Shown: positions 13,760 to 24,247, numbered from the stretch's first letter. The stretch is 64,000 bases of DNA from Oasisia sp. SBJ-2009 (GCA_964017155.1 OZ024854.1:52494096-52558095); one strand, 5' to 3'. Made by a program: numbers and translations. The notes: generated by a model not told the origin, from the sequence alone.

Positions 13760-15149
13760 CCTGGGGTGTATATTATATATATATATATATATGTATATAT
13801 TGTATATACATGATGTTACTCTATACAAATAAAAACAGGGCTGTAATTTCAAAACAACTTGTGATTTATATGTAACCTTCAGTCTTACTGAATAGTGAAT
13901 ATTCATGTAACTACTACTAGTACTAGCCACACTTTAGAAAACTTCATTAAACTACTACAACAGATTATATTTATATTTTATATATTTTATATTAGATTAT
14001 ATCTCCATCATATTGAGTCTCAGAATGTTTTTATCCCGTAATATGATTAAACGGAATAACAACAAGGCATTATATAAATTTCTTTTGTTCCATATACATG
14101 AAGTATACTATTATATATATCATTTGAGTGTGTTTAAAAAATACATAAAAATATCTATATGTTTAAAATGTTATATTAAACACGGCTAGCCCGCAGATCC
14201 CGCGGAATTTTCAGATTTAATGAGCTAGGCGTTTTACCAACTATGACGTCATCCCAGCATCCGTAAAAGCGCAGCAAAAATAGATTTGTAGTTAAATGGA
14301 ATAACAAGAAGGCACTATATCAATTTATTTTGTTGCATATACATGAAGTATACTATTATACGTAACATTTGAATGAATTAGAAATTCCACACTTTATGGA
14401 ATGCCAGTGGGCTTTTTGAAATATGCATATTTTCGCGTTGATATTTTTGCCGAATCCTATTCCCAGCTTGGATGTATTGTCCTTAGCCTATAGCGTCGGG
14501 GGACCTATGACCGACCGTTTTTGCGTAGTTTTCCGCGTTTTATTCGCCTTTGATGTAAAGTTACGCAATTTTAATTATTCTCTATTCAAAGCATATTCAT
14601 TGACGATTTCTACAAACACAAAAAATGGTTTCATATAATTTAGTGACAAAATACCAGCAGTGATTACCTTCTCACCAAATAGGTCACAGGGGGTCCCTAA
14701 TGATCGACCGTTCAGCACATAAACTTGAGTAATGATGTGTCAACAATGATTTTATTCGTCCATGACATCAGTTCGCGTTTTTGTTTATACATATATACAA
14801 TTACGTTAGTACAGTAACAGTCAACACCAAATCACAAAATTTAGTGCATTTATGAAACGGTCGATCATTAGGGACCCTGTCGATGAAAGGTATCCACACG
14901 CTACAGTATACTCGTGCAGTCGTGGACGCCGGCCGTGACGAAGAAAGCGCTGGGCGAAAATACAATATATTGCATAACAACGCGCTTACGCAGGGTCAAT
15001 CAGTTACTCTAGAAAGACAGATAACCAGTCCAACTACCCAAAAACATCGATTTAGTTCTATATTGTACAGTTGTTACACTTAAGTGGGGTATCTTCACCT
15101 TCAATTTTTGTAAGTCTGCGAGATCCATTGAACTATCCGCCATTGCCAT
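2380..15149 (-). CDS. SARNP: SARNP/THO1-like SAP-domain mRNA-export factor, ten exons, 3' end outside window
   Basis: Ten exons on the minus strand join with consistent phases to 248 codons without a stop. The N-terminus (MADSSMDLADLQKLK then VPDLKRMLKERGLPTSGNKA) is a SAP domain like that of human SARNP/CIP29, including an exon break after the LQKLK/LHKLK motif. An acidic Asp/Glu-rich linker follows, then five short motifs of the type K-x-x-RA-x-RFG (QRAKKFG, RAQRFG, RAGRFG, RAERFG, KMRFG). Known for the family: SARNP is a nuclear TREX-associated factor in mRNA export; its SAP domain binds nucleic acid and its tandem RFG-type motifs bind the helicase UAP56/DDX39B. Human SARNP has 210 residues and also about five motifs. 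Inferred: this is the orthologue. The final exon(s) are not visible. Introns hold tandem arrays and one transposon-like insertion. Orthology was judged by eye without a database search. Confidence 0.85.
2735..2850. repeat. 22 bp minisatellite, about 5 copies
   Basis: The unit aacaaataggtgtgtttagc plus tg is repeated nearly perfectly inside the SARNP-like intron between exons 9 and 10. Confidence 0.9.
3288..3359 (-). CDS. SARNP: SARNP-like exon 9 (RFG motif 4)
   Basis: The acceptor is tgacag and the donor gtcagt. There are 24 codons in phase 0, with the motif EKLKKRAERFG followed by a Thr/Ser spacer (TVTSTTLSK) resembling the TVTSS-like spacer of SARNP. Confidence 0.87.
3745..3813 (-). CDS. 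SARNP: SARNP-like exon 8 (RFG motif 3)
   Basis: The acceptor is tttccag and the donor gtgaga. The 23 codons are in phase 0 at both ends and read TSETDKLKLRAGRFGIDETS then KPT. They carry one complete KLxxRAxRFG motif. A second AG eight bases inside the exon would break the frame. Confidence 0.85.
4062..4968. mobile_element. Tigger/pogo-like non-autonomous DNA transposon (907 bp)
   Basis: The left end reads cagtcacgcctcgttataac and the right end in reverse complement reads cagttacgcctcgcaataac. These are imperfect terminal inverted repeats, flanked by TA on both sides (4060-4061 and 4969-4970). The CAG start, the cctcg core and the TA target duplication resemble Tigger/pogo-family ends. No transposase frame is visible inside. 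It is inserted in a TA-rich stretch of the SARNP-like intron between exons 7 and 8. Confidence 0.75.
5137..5182 (-). CDS. SARNP: SARNP-like exon 7
   Basis: The 46 bp exon has acceptor tgttag and donor gtaggt. It reads (R)FGLSSPESQASETSG, closing motif 2 and giving a Ser-rich spacer. Confidence 0.8.
5320..5402. repeat. Short ggtgtcac minisatellite
   Basis: Units of 20 and 30 bp built from ggtgtcaccagtgtca are repeated about three times in the SARNP-like intron between exons 6 and 7. Confidence 0.85.
5830..6232. repeat. C-rich minisatellite beside the exon 6 donor
   Basis: Imperfect units of accctcccctcccccacaac and related forms fill about 400 bp. On the transcribed (minus) strand this is a run of GGGGGAGGGGAGGG tracts beginning about 25 bp past the SARNP-like exon 6 donor. 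Confidence 0.93.
6257..6330 (-). CDS. SARNP: SARNP-like exon 6 (RFG motifs 1 and 2)
   Basis: The acceptor is gttacag and the donor gtttga; the exon is 74 bp. It reads KIAQRAKKFGVVSSEEAKKA then IRAQ, with Arg-Phe-Gly completed by exon 7. This resembles the KRAERF...KKAARAARFG region of human SARNP. The donor was chosen because it alone restores RFG across the junction. Confidence 0.85.
7231..7276. repeat. (TA)n microsatellite
   Basis: This is a pure TA run of about 46 bp inside an AT-rich intron. Confidence 0.95.
7277..8860. other. SARNP-like intron 5, no recognisable element
   Basis: This is intronic sequence between SARNP-like exons 5 and 6. I see no exon, repeat family or RNA gene in it. 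Short open frames here lack recognisable protein features. Confidence 0.6.
8866..8953 (-). CDS. SARNP: SARNP-like exon 5
   Basis: The 88 bp read DVLETKEAAAGESPDKSEVV followed by IKKGLTEEE, with a strong donor gtgagt. The region aligns with the stretch of SARNP just before the first RFG-type motif. The acceptor is cagtag, so splicing could start at 8953 or three bases earlier at 8956, adding one residue. A 45 bp tandem array lies directly upstream of the acceptor. Confidence 0.75.
8957..11725. repeat. 45 bp minisatellite, about 61 copies, with longer-period duplications
   Basis: The unit is cactgcatcaacagctcagt followed by caacacaagcaccatcacaccttgt-type sequence. Since 45 is a multiple of 3, several frames stay open for hundreds of codons on both strands (His-Lys-His-His and Ala-Ser-Thr-Ala-Gln-Ser patterns); these are period effects. 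A 4 bp insertion variant (aaccacccac) recurs at 9881, 10110 and 10609, showing block duplications. The array fills most of SARNP-like intron 4 and ends at the exon 5 acceptor. Confidence 0.97.
11909..12018 (-). CDS. SARNP: SARNP-like exon 4 (acidic linker), possible GC donor
   Basis: The exon opens with DDLDDPKEAEVLADPVTEVP after an acceptor ending caacag. Only this frame is open. Joining it in frame to exon 5 needs a donor that leaves two codon bases. The only fitting site with a consensus-like exon end is CCAG followed by gcatgt, a GC donor. The GT at 11904 would break the frame. The end coordinate is therefore less certain than the start. Confidence 0.55.
12415..12458 (-). CDS. SARNP: SARNP-like exon 3 (acidic linker)
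   Basis: This is a 44 bp exon with acceptor tttcag and donor gtaagt. It reads DVKSDDLDVSDDVLN and accepts the one-base overhang of exon 2. The acidic composition matches the region after the SAP domain in SARNP. Confidence 0.7.
13069..13174 (-). CDS. SARNP: SARNP-like exon 2 (SAP domain core)
   Basis: The acceptor is tttcag and the donor gtgagt. The 106 bp encode the SAP core, with the Leu-Lys/Gly-Leu-Pro/Gly-Asn-Lys/Leu-Ile-Leu-Arg-Leu pattern that places the two helices and the turn. One base of a split codon remains at the end. Confidence 0.88.
13709..13805. repeat. TA microsatellite tract
   Basis: TA runs are interrupted by ccctggggtg, in SARNP-like intron 1. Confidence 0.9.
14045..14380. 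repeat. Direct repeat of about 95 bp, two diverged copies
   Basis: The copies at about 14045-14140 and 14291-14380 share aacggaataacaacaaggca-type and atacatgaagtatactatta stretches. The sequence between them includes a perfect TGACGTCA palindrome at about 14244. All lie in SARNP-like intron 1; the source is unknown. Confidence 0.7.
14691..14877. repeat. 22 bp perfect inverted repeat, 143 bp apart
   Basis: The arm gggtccctaatgatcgaccg plus tt at 14691-14712 is exactly complementary to 14856-14877. This could be a small inverted-repeat element or the termini of a MITE; no clear target duplication was found. A related sequence (ggacctatgaccgaccgttt) lies just upstream at about 14500. Confidence 0.75.
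15099..15149 (-). CDS. SARNP: SARNP-like exon 1 (start codon)
   Basis: This exon codes for MAMADSSMDLADLQKLK and ends AAG before gtgaag. The upstream ATG at 15149 is taken as start; an ATG two codons later (MADSS...) is an equally plausible start. The exon encodes the first SAP-domain helix and ends in phase 0. Confidence 0.75.
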
Positions 15150-15249
15150 CGTTGTATTACCCGGATGAAGATAAACTTGCACACCACCTGGCGAGGAGTT
15201 TGGGCTTTTCCTCACACCGAATCACGCAAGATATAACTGTCGTCATAAT

Positions 15250-15780
15250 AAAATAGATATTTTAATTTTTAGTTGGTTTAAAAAATTACGTAACACTAAA
15301 ATGTGTTACAAATATATGCAATTTGTATGTGTAAAGGATCGAGTTTTGGTTTATGCCAGGCAGGACTACCACAGATCATACAGCTTTATGAAGAGCCCCG
15401 TCCACCCGTCATTTGGACGGGTGGAAAATATGAGTGGACAGGTGGTAGACGGGTAAAAAAATGAAGGAGCAAACATGTCTTCCCAAACCATACATATTGT
15501 TAGTTATGCCTTGACAGTGAGTAAATGGTGTCACGTGTGTGTTTGTAGTCCATTTCAGGACATCAGACACATTTCAAAGTTGGTAAACTGGCTCAACAGT
15601 TAACATCCATGTGTCCACCAAAACATGTACGTGTGACTGGCAATAATTTGCTCCTGCATAGAGCTCTGCCACAGATGCGCTTTTCATCCTCAAACAAACA
15701 CGTACAACTAGGACATTATGCAGAATGGTATTTTAAACTTGGAGACAGCATATACTATGATGAAAACACATCAATTGTCA
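15250..15780. other. Unassigned region 5' of the SARNP-like gene
   Basis: It probably contains 5' flanking DNA of the SARNP-like gene. The only structure I see is a hairpin at 15397-15425 (tccacccgtc / gacgggtgga). Confidence 0.4.
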
Positions 15781-16130
15781 AGAGGGGGTCCAGCACCGGA
15801 CAGCAGGGTTCGTGGTCCATAACCATACAGCTGGGAAGTATCTGGGTCTATCTTGGCCTCGACCTCCCCATGGCCAACCCTAGAACAGAGGGCTGATCGA
15901 TGCCATGCACTTTTCATTGTGTACAAAATCACAATCTCCCAAATATCGATCCCAGTCAATACCTCAAGCCCGGACACTGCCAAACAAAGTCCAATCACCC
16001 ACACAAATGCAGACAAATGTCCACCTCCCAGAACTACCACAAATACAGCTTCTTTCTCCGAACAATAGCACAGTGGAACAGACTGCCATGCATCTAATGC
16101 GTTTTGCAGGACATTGACCTGACAACTGCG
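15780..16130 (+). pseudogene. Decayed 3' fragment of a non-LTR retrotransposon
   Basis: Read across frames, the plus strand resembles the C-terminal end of LINE reverse transcriptases: a WPTLEQRADRCHALFIVYKI segment, then NYHKYSFFLRTIAQWNRLP, then AFCRTL. This follows the order (W-LxxRR-x-LYKI, then R-T-YKYSFFPxTIxxWNxLP) seen at LINE C-termini. At least two frameshifts and several stops separate the pieces, so it is a dead fragment. It is not part of the larger LINE at 17.2 kb. Confidence 0.65.
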
Positions 16131-16654
16131 CCTTTCAGGTAACTCCCATAGACAAAACACTACCACCATCCTAGCTGTCTCCTTCCACACCCGACCATGC
16201 AGCGATGCTTAGAAAAAATGCTCATATGATCTAAACGTTGTGAAAACTGCGATACTTAGAAATATTGTTCCAACCGCACTGCCAAAGATAAATATTTAAG
16301 CTGAGTTGCTCGGTTTTGCACTAGATATAAAGAAATTGGTCAGAAAAAACTACGTCGATGCTATAGATATATGTAAATTAAATCTCAAGGTCCACTTCCA
16401 CAACCTCGTGGGCTGGAATGAGAAACAAATTCAAATTACGTGTCCTGAAAAAAGTATTGTTGACATAATTATGAACACTGAAAATAGACTAAAACTCAAA
16501 TGCCCGACTTTTGTAAGAAGAAATCGTGTTTGACCGGTATGGTCAAACACGATGTTGTTTCGGTACATAGCCTGCAGTAAATTGAACTTAAGTTACAATC
16601 CTTCCCTTTTAGCTGTCACATGTCCTGTTTCGGAAGTGTGTAACTGCTATATAC

Positions 16655-16740
16655 GAAGGCCCTATATATGAAGGCCCTATATATGAAGGCCCTATATATG
16701 AAGGCCCTATATATGTAGGCCCTATATGTATAGGCCGTAT
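16655..16740. repeat. 15 bp minisatellite, about 5 copies
   Basis: The unit gaaggccctatatat is repeated, with decay toward the right. Confidence 0.9.
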
Positions 16741-16977
16741 ATTAACACAACACACACTTGTTACATAACAAAACAATGAGACAATAAGGCCTGAGACTTG
16801 TACACATAGGGGTATAAACCTTTAGCATTTTTTTCGTAGACGTTTTTAATGTGTTCCTACATTTCCCTTTCGAAGAATCAAACATTGTATTTTAGACGAT
16901 GAACAATTGTGAACACTAGTACTACTACTACCACCCCACTTCTGATGTTCGCCGACTGAGAAGAAGTTCAGTGTTTT

Positions 16978-17206
16978 GAAGTGTGCGTGCGTGCGTGTGT
17001 GCGTGTATGTGTACACCCGCGCGCGCGTGCATGACTGCGCGAGTCTGCGTGTTTTTCTCGTTGCTATCAATTTACTTTTGTGAAAAACAATACACAAATA
17101 CACGGTCACATTCGCATGCACTCTATCTTTCTATCATACGCACGCATGCAGGCACGCATACATACGCATGTATGCACGCGGAACCCACGCACGCACACAC
17201 GCACAT
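16978..17206. repeat. Degenerate CA/CG-rich simple repeat
   Basis: Runs of gtgcgtgcgtg and cacgcacgcat dominate on both sides of a short non-repetitive stretch. The open frame continues from here into the LINE only by chance. Confidence 0.7.
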
Positions 17207-17207
17207 A

Positions 17208-19108
17208 TATACTTTATTTAACGCCTCTCTCAATTTGCACACTGTTCCAGTCTGTTTTAAGGCAGCAAGCATAATTCCGGTACCAAAGAAGCCGAAAGCG
17301 ACAGCGCTGAATGACTTCCGCCCCGTGGCTCTGACGTCAGTGGTGATGAAGGTGTTTGAGCGATTGGTACTGAGATATCTGAAGTCGGTCACCAACTCCA
17401 TCATGGATTCGTTGCAGTTCGCGTACAGGGAGAACAGATGCACCGATGATGCTGTTGCATTGGCCCTGCATTTTGTAATGCAGCACTTGGATTATCCGAA
17501 CACTTATGCGCGCATCCTCTTCGTTGACTACAGTTCTGCTTTCAATACGGTCATCCTTCAGCAGCTGTACGACAAACTTCATTTGCTGTCAATTGACCCA
17601 TCAATGTGTTACTGGCTTCTGGACTTTTTACTACAGCGATCACAGGTTGTTAAGATGAACAGTATAGTTTCCAGCACTATTATCATGAACACGGGGACTC
17701 CTCAGGGATGTGTCCTCTCCCCACTGCTATATTCTCTGTTTACAAATGACTGTGTTTCACATCACTCTTCTGTACCATTGTTAAAGTTTGCTGATGACAC
17801 CACATTAATAGGGCTGGTGTCGGACTCAGATGAGTCTGAATACCGCCATGAAGTTAGCAGCCTGGTGTCGTGGTGTGACACTAACAACCTACAACTGGAT
17901 GCGTCCAAAACTAGAGAGATGATCGTAGATTTTAGGAAGAGAAAAAGCCCACTTGCTCCCATTATTGTTAACGGCGACTCTATCAAAAGGGTGGATTGTT
18001 TTAAATTTCTAGGCACCATAATATCAAATGACTTAACTTGGGAAAACAACACAGATGCTGTCGTCAAAAAGGCCCAACAAAGACTGTTCTTCCTGCGCCA
18101 ACTAAAGAAGTTCGGGCTGAGGAGAGAAATTCTTGTTCAGTTTTATCGTTCTGCTATTGAGAGTATTTTTACATTCTCAATATGTGTGTGGTTCGGCGGC
18201 ATCAGCCAGCGCCAGAGGGGCAGGCTTGACAGAGTGGTGAAAACAGCTTCCAAAATTGTCGGTAGTGAACTCACCTCTCTAACAGCCATATATAAAGACA
18301 GATCCAAAAAAAGAGCAGGCAAAATTATCTCAGACCAAACTCACCCCGCCCATCATCTGTTCGAATTATTACCTTCAGGGAAACGCTATAGGTGCATCCG
18401 TACGAAAACAAATCGCTTTAGAAACAGTTTTTACCCGAGTGCCGTAGCAGCCTTATCAGGAGTGAAATATAGAACGTAGCTGTAAAGACCCAGGAAACTT
18501 GGCTGTTTTCGCCTCTCTGGCGGAATTGTTATTTTTCTGGTGCTGGTTGGTGTGGCTGAGCTGTACGCGTGTGGGGTGTGGGTGTACCTATTCTCAGTGG
18601 CGGATCGGTGGTGCTGAGCAACAATCTTATCTTCTCCTGAAATGTTAGCTTAACTTAATAATTGTATAAATATATATTTTTAAACAAAATTGGACGCATT
18701 CAATTGTAATTCAATTGTAATTGTAAATATAATTTTAAAATGATATTTTAGTCCTCTTATAGTGTATGTCTATTTTTAAAGGATATTTTTTTAATTATTT
18801 ATTTATTTATTTTATTAACTAATTTACACCACAATTATTGTTAAATAGATAATCTATTATTTTAATGTTGTCTTTAGTTATTTACTATATTAAAATATTT
18901 TTTTTTTATTAAAATATTTTTTTATTTTATTTTAAAGAACATATCATGTACAATGTATATTTTATATCTATATTTTATATTTGTTTGCCGTGTTCTATTT
19001 TACTGTATATTTAGGCACTATGTAAGTCAACGCCAGACTACATTCCAATTTATCATGTAACTTTTACACGTTGAATATGGCAATAAAGCTTTATTATTAT
19101 TATTATAT
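17208..19108 (+). mobile_element. 5'-truncated LINE insertion with 3' UTR and TTA tail
   Basis: The reverse-transcriptase frame is followed by a roughly 600 bp AT-rich 3' UTR that ends gcaataaagctttattatta, a short TTA repeat. Such short tandem tails are typical of CR1/L2/Rex1-like elements, which lack poly(A). No target duplication was identified because both flanks are simple repeats. Confidence 0.8.
17211..18479 (+). CDS. Reverse transcriptase of a 5'-truncated CR1/L2/Rex1-type LINE
   Basis: This encodes the reverse-transcriptase half of a non-LTR retrotransposon, which would copy its RNA at a nicked target. Visible in order are a fingers motif (IIPVPKKPKATALNDFRPVA), an FAYRENRCTDDAV segment, LFVDYSSAFN, TPQGCVLSPLL, and the catalytic FADD box at 17787-17798. 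A thumb/C-terminal region follows with KFLGTIISNDLTW, LKKFGLRREIL and HHLFELLPSGKRYRC. The stop is at 18477. The frame is intact through this part, but the N-terminal endonuclease domain is absent. Similarity starts abruptly after the simple repeat, so the copy is 5'-truncated and cannot move alone. Assignment to the jockey superfamily is firm; the exact clade is less so. Confidence 0.88.
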   Translation, partial: TLFNASLNLHTVPVCFKAASIIPVPKKPKATALNDFRPVALTSVVMKVFERLVLRYLKSVTNSIMDSLQFAYRENRCTDDAVALALHFVMQHLDYPNTYARILFVDYSSAFNTVILQQLYDKLHLLSIDPSMCYWLLDFLLQRSQVVKMNSIVSSTIIMNTGTPQGCVLSPLLYSLFTNDCVSHHSSVPLLKFADDTTLIGLVSDSDESEYRHEVSSLVSWCDTNNLQLDASKTREMIVDFRKRKSPLAPIIVNGDSIKRVDCFKFLGTIISNDLTWENNTDAVVKKAQQRLFFLRQLKKFGLRREILVQFYRSAIESIFTFSICVWFGGISQRQRGRLDRVVKTASKIVGSELTSLTAIYKDRSKKRAGKIISDQTHPAHHLFELLPSGKRYRCIRTKTNRFRNSFYPSAVAALSGVKYRT

Positions 19109-19112
19109 ATTG

Positions 19113-19230
<118 letters not shown>

Positions 19231-19239
19231 CAGTTGTGC

Positions 19240-20879
19240 CAGATTGTGTGGCACGGTAAAGCGAGCGCATTAATAAAGGTGCTTATGGTATTGACAGATC
19301 ACATTTCTTCAGCTGTCGGCGACTTTATTGTTTGCGATATACGATTATTGTGGCCACCTGTTGCCATAGCTCGAATTATGTTGAAATTGGAATGTTTAAC
19401 GAGGTTAAGCAGTTATAACAGTCAGTGTCCGAGGCTCCGAGCTGCGCAGAATACAGAATGATCGTTGGTCGCACAGCACACCTGCACACCTGGCGGCGAA
19501 ACTAGGTCTACGTACGCAGGTGAGAGGCCGCCATATCGCAGGTATGTTCGTCAACACTCCGGTAGAAAATACAAATTCTTGTATCGACTGATCGCTTAAA
19601 TTAGCTACGTGAGTGCTAGGCGAAGTATCGATTAGGTGTGTGTAGTTAGGTGGAGAGATTGTGGTGGTGAAGACAGCCAATCGGGCAGGTTGACACGGAC
19701 GGACGATAAAATGTCTTCGCTTGACTATGTCGCAGGCTAACGGCCGGACCTTTGTGCAGTGTCCCCTCAAACTACAGGTACAATGTGTGTATTGGCGGAG
19801 TTCTCACGATCCCCCTGTAACCGACGATACCGGCAGGTGATACAAGTATAGACATGGTGTGGTGGCAACAACTTAGAATATTCTATTAACTGTTTGATGT
19901 GTGTGATCGAACTTATTAATTTAAATGTGGGATATGGGGACGTGAACCAGCAACTCATTGACCTGGTCACGGTCAATGCGCATACGACGTGCCTACTGTA
20001 CTTACTCAATATGCAGGTATGTGTCATTGTTTGAAGCTTTCCATCGGCTTACGAATATATACAGGACACATCGCACTGTGGACGCCCGTATATTTATACG
20101 CTATACGAGTGTAAGCTTTGATTCGGCAGATTGTTTACCTGTCCTGTGTAATGACACCGTAAACGCTATACTTATCATGGCCGCCATATTAATAGTTATT
20201 TTACTTGGAGCAAGTAGGTTCTGATCGTGTACCGAAAGTTGTCACGATAAGTACAAAGGCAGGTTGGGAGGAAATGCTGCAGTAATGTTATTGTATTGCC
20301 TCTAAATGTAGTCGGTGTGCATTGTGTGAACGTTGTGCATGTTGAACAAGGGCAAAGGTTCCTAGGACTAGACACCTGTTTGTTAGCACTTCATACGATC
20401 GTTCAAACACACAACTTGTTGTGTAGACACGCAGGGGGAGAGCACGACATTGTCTCAGACTCTCAGTGAAGTTGTATGGCGTTCTTGCGCCGACGATAGG
20501 TGTGAGGAGATTAATTCGATTCCCACTGTATTTGCTGCGTCGCAGGAATGTGACACCTGAGTTGACAATGCCCACCTGAATGTGACCTACTTTGACGGCG
20601 TTGCCTGTTGTCACACCCCATCGCGGCGTCCGACCCGGGTCAAGACCTTTAATTAGCCTACTCCTTCCACTGACCAAACAACATATTGTGACTAACAAAT
20701 ACGATTTAACGCAATTAGTTATATACATGTGACATCTTAATTGAATTGGTTAACACCCAATTCACAAGTAATCAAGATCTCAATTGTGATAAAATACCAA
20801 TATCGAAATTAATATACAATAAAATTAATATTTTTTTAATAAGGTGTGTATTGTCGATATAATATTTCTGTGTAGCACT

Positions 20880-20934
<55 letters not shown>

Positions 20935-23340
20935 TGAAAAGACACTGTACTGGTGTTCGTAGAAAACTTACCTGTAAACAAGGCATTTGTTATACTAATA
21001 TCAATATAAAATGAAAAAGTAGATGCTTGTTTGGTTGAATTTATTAAAGTAGTCAGACATCCAGGCCCCCTACCACGTGCTAGAACGAGGTGTTAGCAGA
21101 CAGTGTTCACCAGCATGTAAACAGTCTACGAACTTCAAATTAAATAATTACGAATATCAGTTTGGGACATTCATAAGAAGCTTATGAATGTCGTTTTGAT
21201 GATCGTTATTTATGGAACTCGACCAACGTAGAGAGGGGGAGAGAGAGTGATGGCGTTGTTATGTAGGCCTACAATACACCGATTACTGGAACCACCTTTG
21301 TGGCAATTGCCAGGAGGCAATCATCTTGTGTATTGTGACTGCAAGCTTAGTTGTGCGCTAAGTGTAGTTACTGTGAATTTAGGGCAAATACACAAGGCTT
21401 TTGTCACGACGCTGATTTTACTGTGCAGCACCTGTAAATGACAGCGGGGTTTAACAGACCCGACACAGCGGTGTCATTGCTGTACGTCGTATCAGTGCAT
21501 TATTTCAACAGGAGGTGCCGAAATTCCAGAATTTTGTAAACGAAGATATGTTAAATATAATTAAAAACACTTGCTAAATCTGATCTGAGGATACTTCCAC
21601 ACTTCAAGTGTACGTGATTGCAAAGTGCATCGATGACAATGTCATTCAAGAAATTCAGAAGTCAACAATTTATTGAAATTGATAAAATAACTGTGACATA
21701 TTTTGAAGATGACAACGACACCCTTTTTACTGGTGCACACACAATACGTTGTAAGACACAACAATAACCTTAAGCAACCATATCACGTTTTGCGAGAAAT
21801 AGAAAATGTAACAAATCTAGCTCCTTGGGTTTAGTTGGATATCTGAAGTATTGCCAACTAGGATTACTACTCTGTCAGGTGGAATATCATAGTGTCGTCT
21901 ATTAATTAACACATCGCGTTTCTTGCTCTATGTAAATGTGATGTTCTAGCCTGATATCGATGTATTCCACGTTATTTGTATATGCATGCACGAGTCCAAA
22001 CAAGTGTCCGTGTGTGTTGATCTACTTTGAAGCTCTTCAGCGGGCCGACTATGAGTATCGCTTATATTTAGGCGCCTGATGGCAGTCACCCGTGTGTGTT
22101 GTTGATCACAGTTGTGGTTAGCGCGTTACCCAGATAAGAACAGCTACATTACATATCCTGTCACCTTTCACCTCTCACAATGAACACTGGTATCGTATAT
22201 TTACGATGATGATGACATCTACAGATGTGTGGCATAGTTAGACTGCCACTAACTTTAACGTCCAGCTAACTATCGCCCACATACAATGTATTGGGTCATA
22301 CGACACACCACAAATAGTACTCCGGAAGAAATCAACACTGTACAAGATCAAGTGGGTCTATTTATAGTTATAAACATTAAAACCACTAACTGGCCTATAC
22401 AGCCGTGGTTACGTGGCTGGGATAGAGGTTGACTAATGCATAAGAATGTTCGTAAGACAAATAAAAAGTCCTTGAATATTATTTATATAAACACGAGTCT
22501 CAGTTAGGCATACTTCTTCTGTTTAGTTGACATTCTGTCAGTATATATTCCAGTTAGTCAACTACACTATTGGTATTATGTAAATGGTAGTCTAGTATAT
22601 TTTTGTTTTACTTGAACCATAGTGTAGTGACAACTGTGTCAGAAACAAGTAAGACCTGTTACGGTATAGAACATATTCGCTATGTCATCATTTCTGTTGA
22701 CCAGTACATGACATTGACAGCTTATCCAGATATAAAGTGTGTGAAATGAGTGTCTTGACCCTGGCTAAAGTTGCTATTAATCCCTTGATATACTCTCCCG
22801 TATCGGCAATAAAGCCAGGTATGCAGTAGGACACGGAATGATGATTTCTCTTGAGATTACAGTAATGGGAGTGTGTCTGTCGCGTAATGCGCTTCACTTA
22901 ATGCCCTCCAATGTTTGCTGCACCTTGCTGTGTGCCAGAGCCAGTCAGTGTAGTTACGTCACTCGGCGAGCGCCCTCTCGTGGAAAAAACATGTTTCACA
23001 TTGTGTTCATTACTGTATAAGCAGTAACTGAGTTGGACACGGTACCACGGCCCCCGTAGACATAAGAAAACAAAAATGTGTATGTCTGATTGTTTCTGTG
23101 GACAAATGGCGCTCAATCAACCGGGGGAAGTTAAATGTTGAATTAGGTTCCATTCGCGTGACGTCATTGATCGTCAGTTTGCAACATGGTTCCTGTATGT
23201 TAAATCCCAGAGTGCACCAGTAGCTCTGATGATAGACTCATCGACAGTTGTATTGTGGCCAAGTGTGTTATATCTTCAATGACATTGTTCCATGACTTAT
23301 AGGACCGTCGCGTACCACAAACACGTAGACTAATTATCAC
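19240..23340. other. Unassigned region upstream of the membrane-protein gene
   Basis: I see no recognisable gene. It contains a (TA)n run at about 20880-20933. A 146-codon minus-strand open frame at 20288-20728 matches no family I know and lacks domain features. The region probably holds 5' flanking or untranslated exon sequence of the gene at 23.9 kb, but no promoter motif is clear. Confidence 0.4.
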
Positions 23341-23384
23341 TCCTTTGTGCTTTGCGTTCTTGCCCAGTCTCCCTCTGCCTCTGT

Positions 23385-23515
23385 CTGTCCACCTGGCTCA
23401 TGGCCTCCCTCTGCACCTGTCTGTCCACCTGGTTCATGACCTCCCTCTGCCCCTGTCTGTCCACCTGGTTCATGACCTCCCTCTGCACCTGTCTGTCCAC
23501 CTGGTTCAGGTCTCA
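23385..23515. repeat. 36 bp minisatellite, about 4 copies
   Basis: The unit ctccctctgcacctgtctgt followed by ccacctggttcatgac is repeated, about 360 bp upstream of the membrane-protein start codon. Confidence 0.9.
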
Positions 23516-23873
23516 TGGCCTCCCTCCGCTTCTGTCCTCACCAAGTCGACCATCTCACTTCAGACCTACTTCTCTAACAATGTGACCAACTTATGCCTGT
23601 CTGTGTTTATGTATGTTCCAGTGAAGAGCAAATAAATTAACAATGCCTGTGAGTAATAGTGGGTTATCGTTCAACATTTCTTTGACACCAGTTCGTTAGA
23701 CCCTGACCTTGAATTTCAAGACGTACCCGTGGACATGTTCATGTTGCACCGTGTGTTACTTTACAAGTATCTTGTGTTGTAGAAGTGACACACGACAAAC
23801 GACACACAACGTGACTGCTACTCTCCGTGCCACAGACAGCGCCTGACAACTCCCCCGCCGACCGCCGCCAGCC

Positions 23874-24247
23874 ATGTCGACCGCCGGCGTCTCCCGCTCG
23901 CTGGCCGGTGTCTCTCGCGGCACCGCCGCCAACGTCGAGCTACAGAACCGACAGCGCTACCTGGCGAGACGCACCATGGCGAGACGCCCGTCCCGCATCC
24001 AGCCGATGGTCATCATTGTGCTGGTGCTGTCGCTCGGTCTCTTCTTCATCGGTCTCATCATGACGATCATCGCCAATTGGCCGGGCTACTCGACCGTTGG
24101 CAATGACCCACTCGAGGTGGCCGGGCCGGTGCTGCTCGTCTTCGGCATCATCGTCTTCATCATCGGCATCTTCTGCGTGTGTTACCGCAACACCGCCAAC
24201 AAACACAAGTGGGAGCGCGCCATCTCGGAGCGGACCATGTCGAGGAG
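23874..24247 (+). CDS. Membrane protein exon 1 (start, both membrane segments)
   Basis: The ATG has a good context (gccagccATGT) and is followed by 124 codons plus two bases to the donor gtgagt. A tgccacag acceptor just upstream (near 23836) suggests a 5' UTR intron. Confidence 0.8.

Noticed and set aside
16983..17210. The N-terminal 76 codons of the LINE open frame
   Set aside because: These codons translate a degenerate simple repeat (Cys/Val/Thr/His rich) and do not resemble a LINE protein.
20288..20728. A 146-codon minus-strand open frame
   Set aside because: It has no recognisable motif, no splice context and no compositional sign of coding, so I did not call it a gene.
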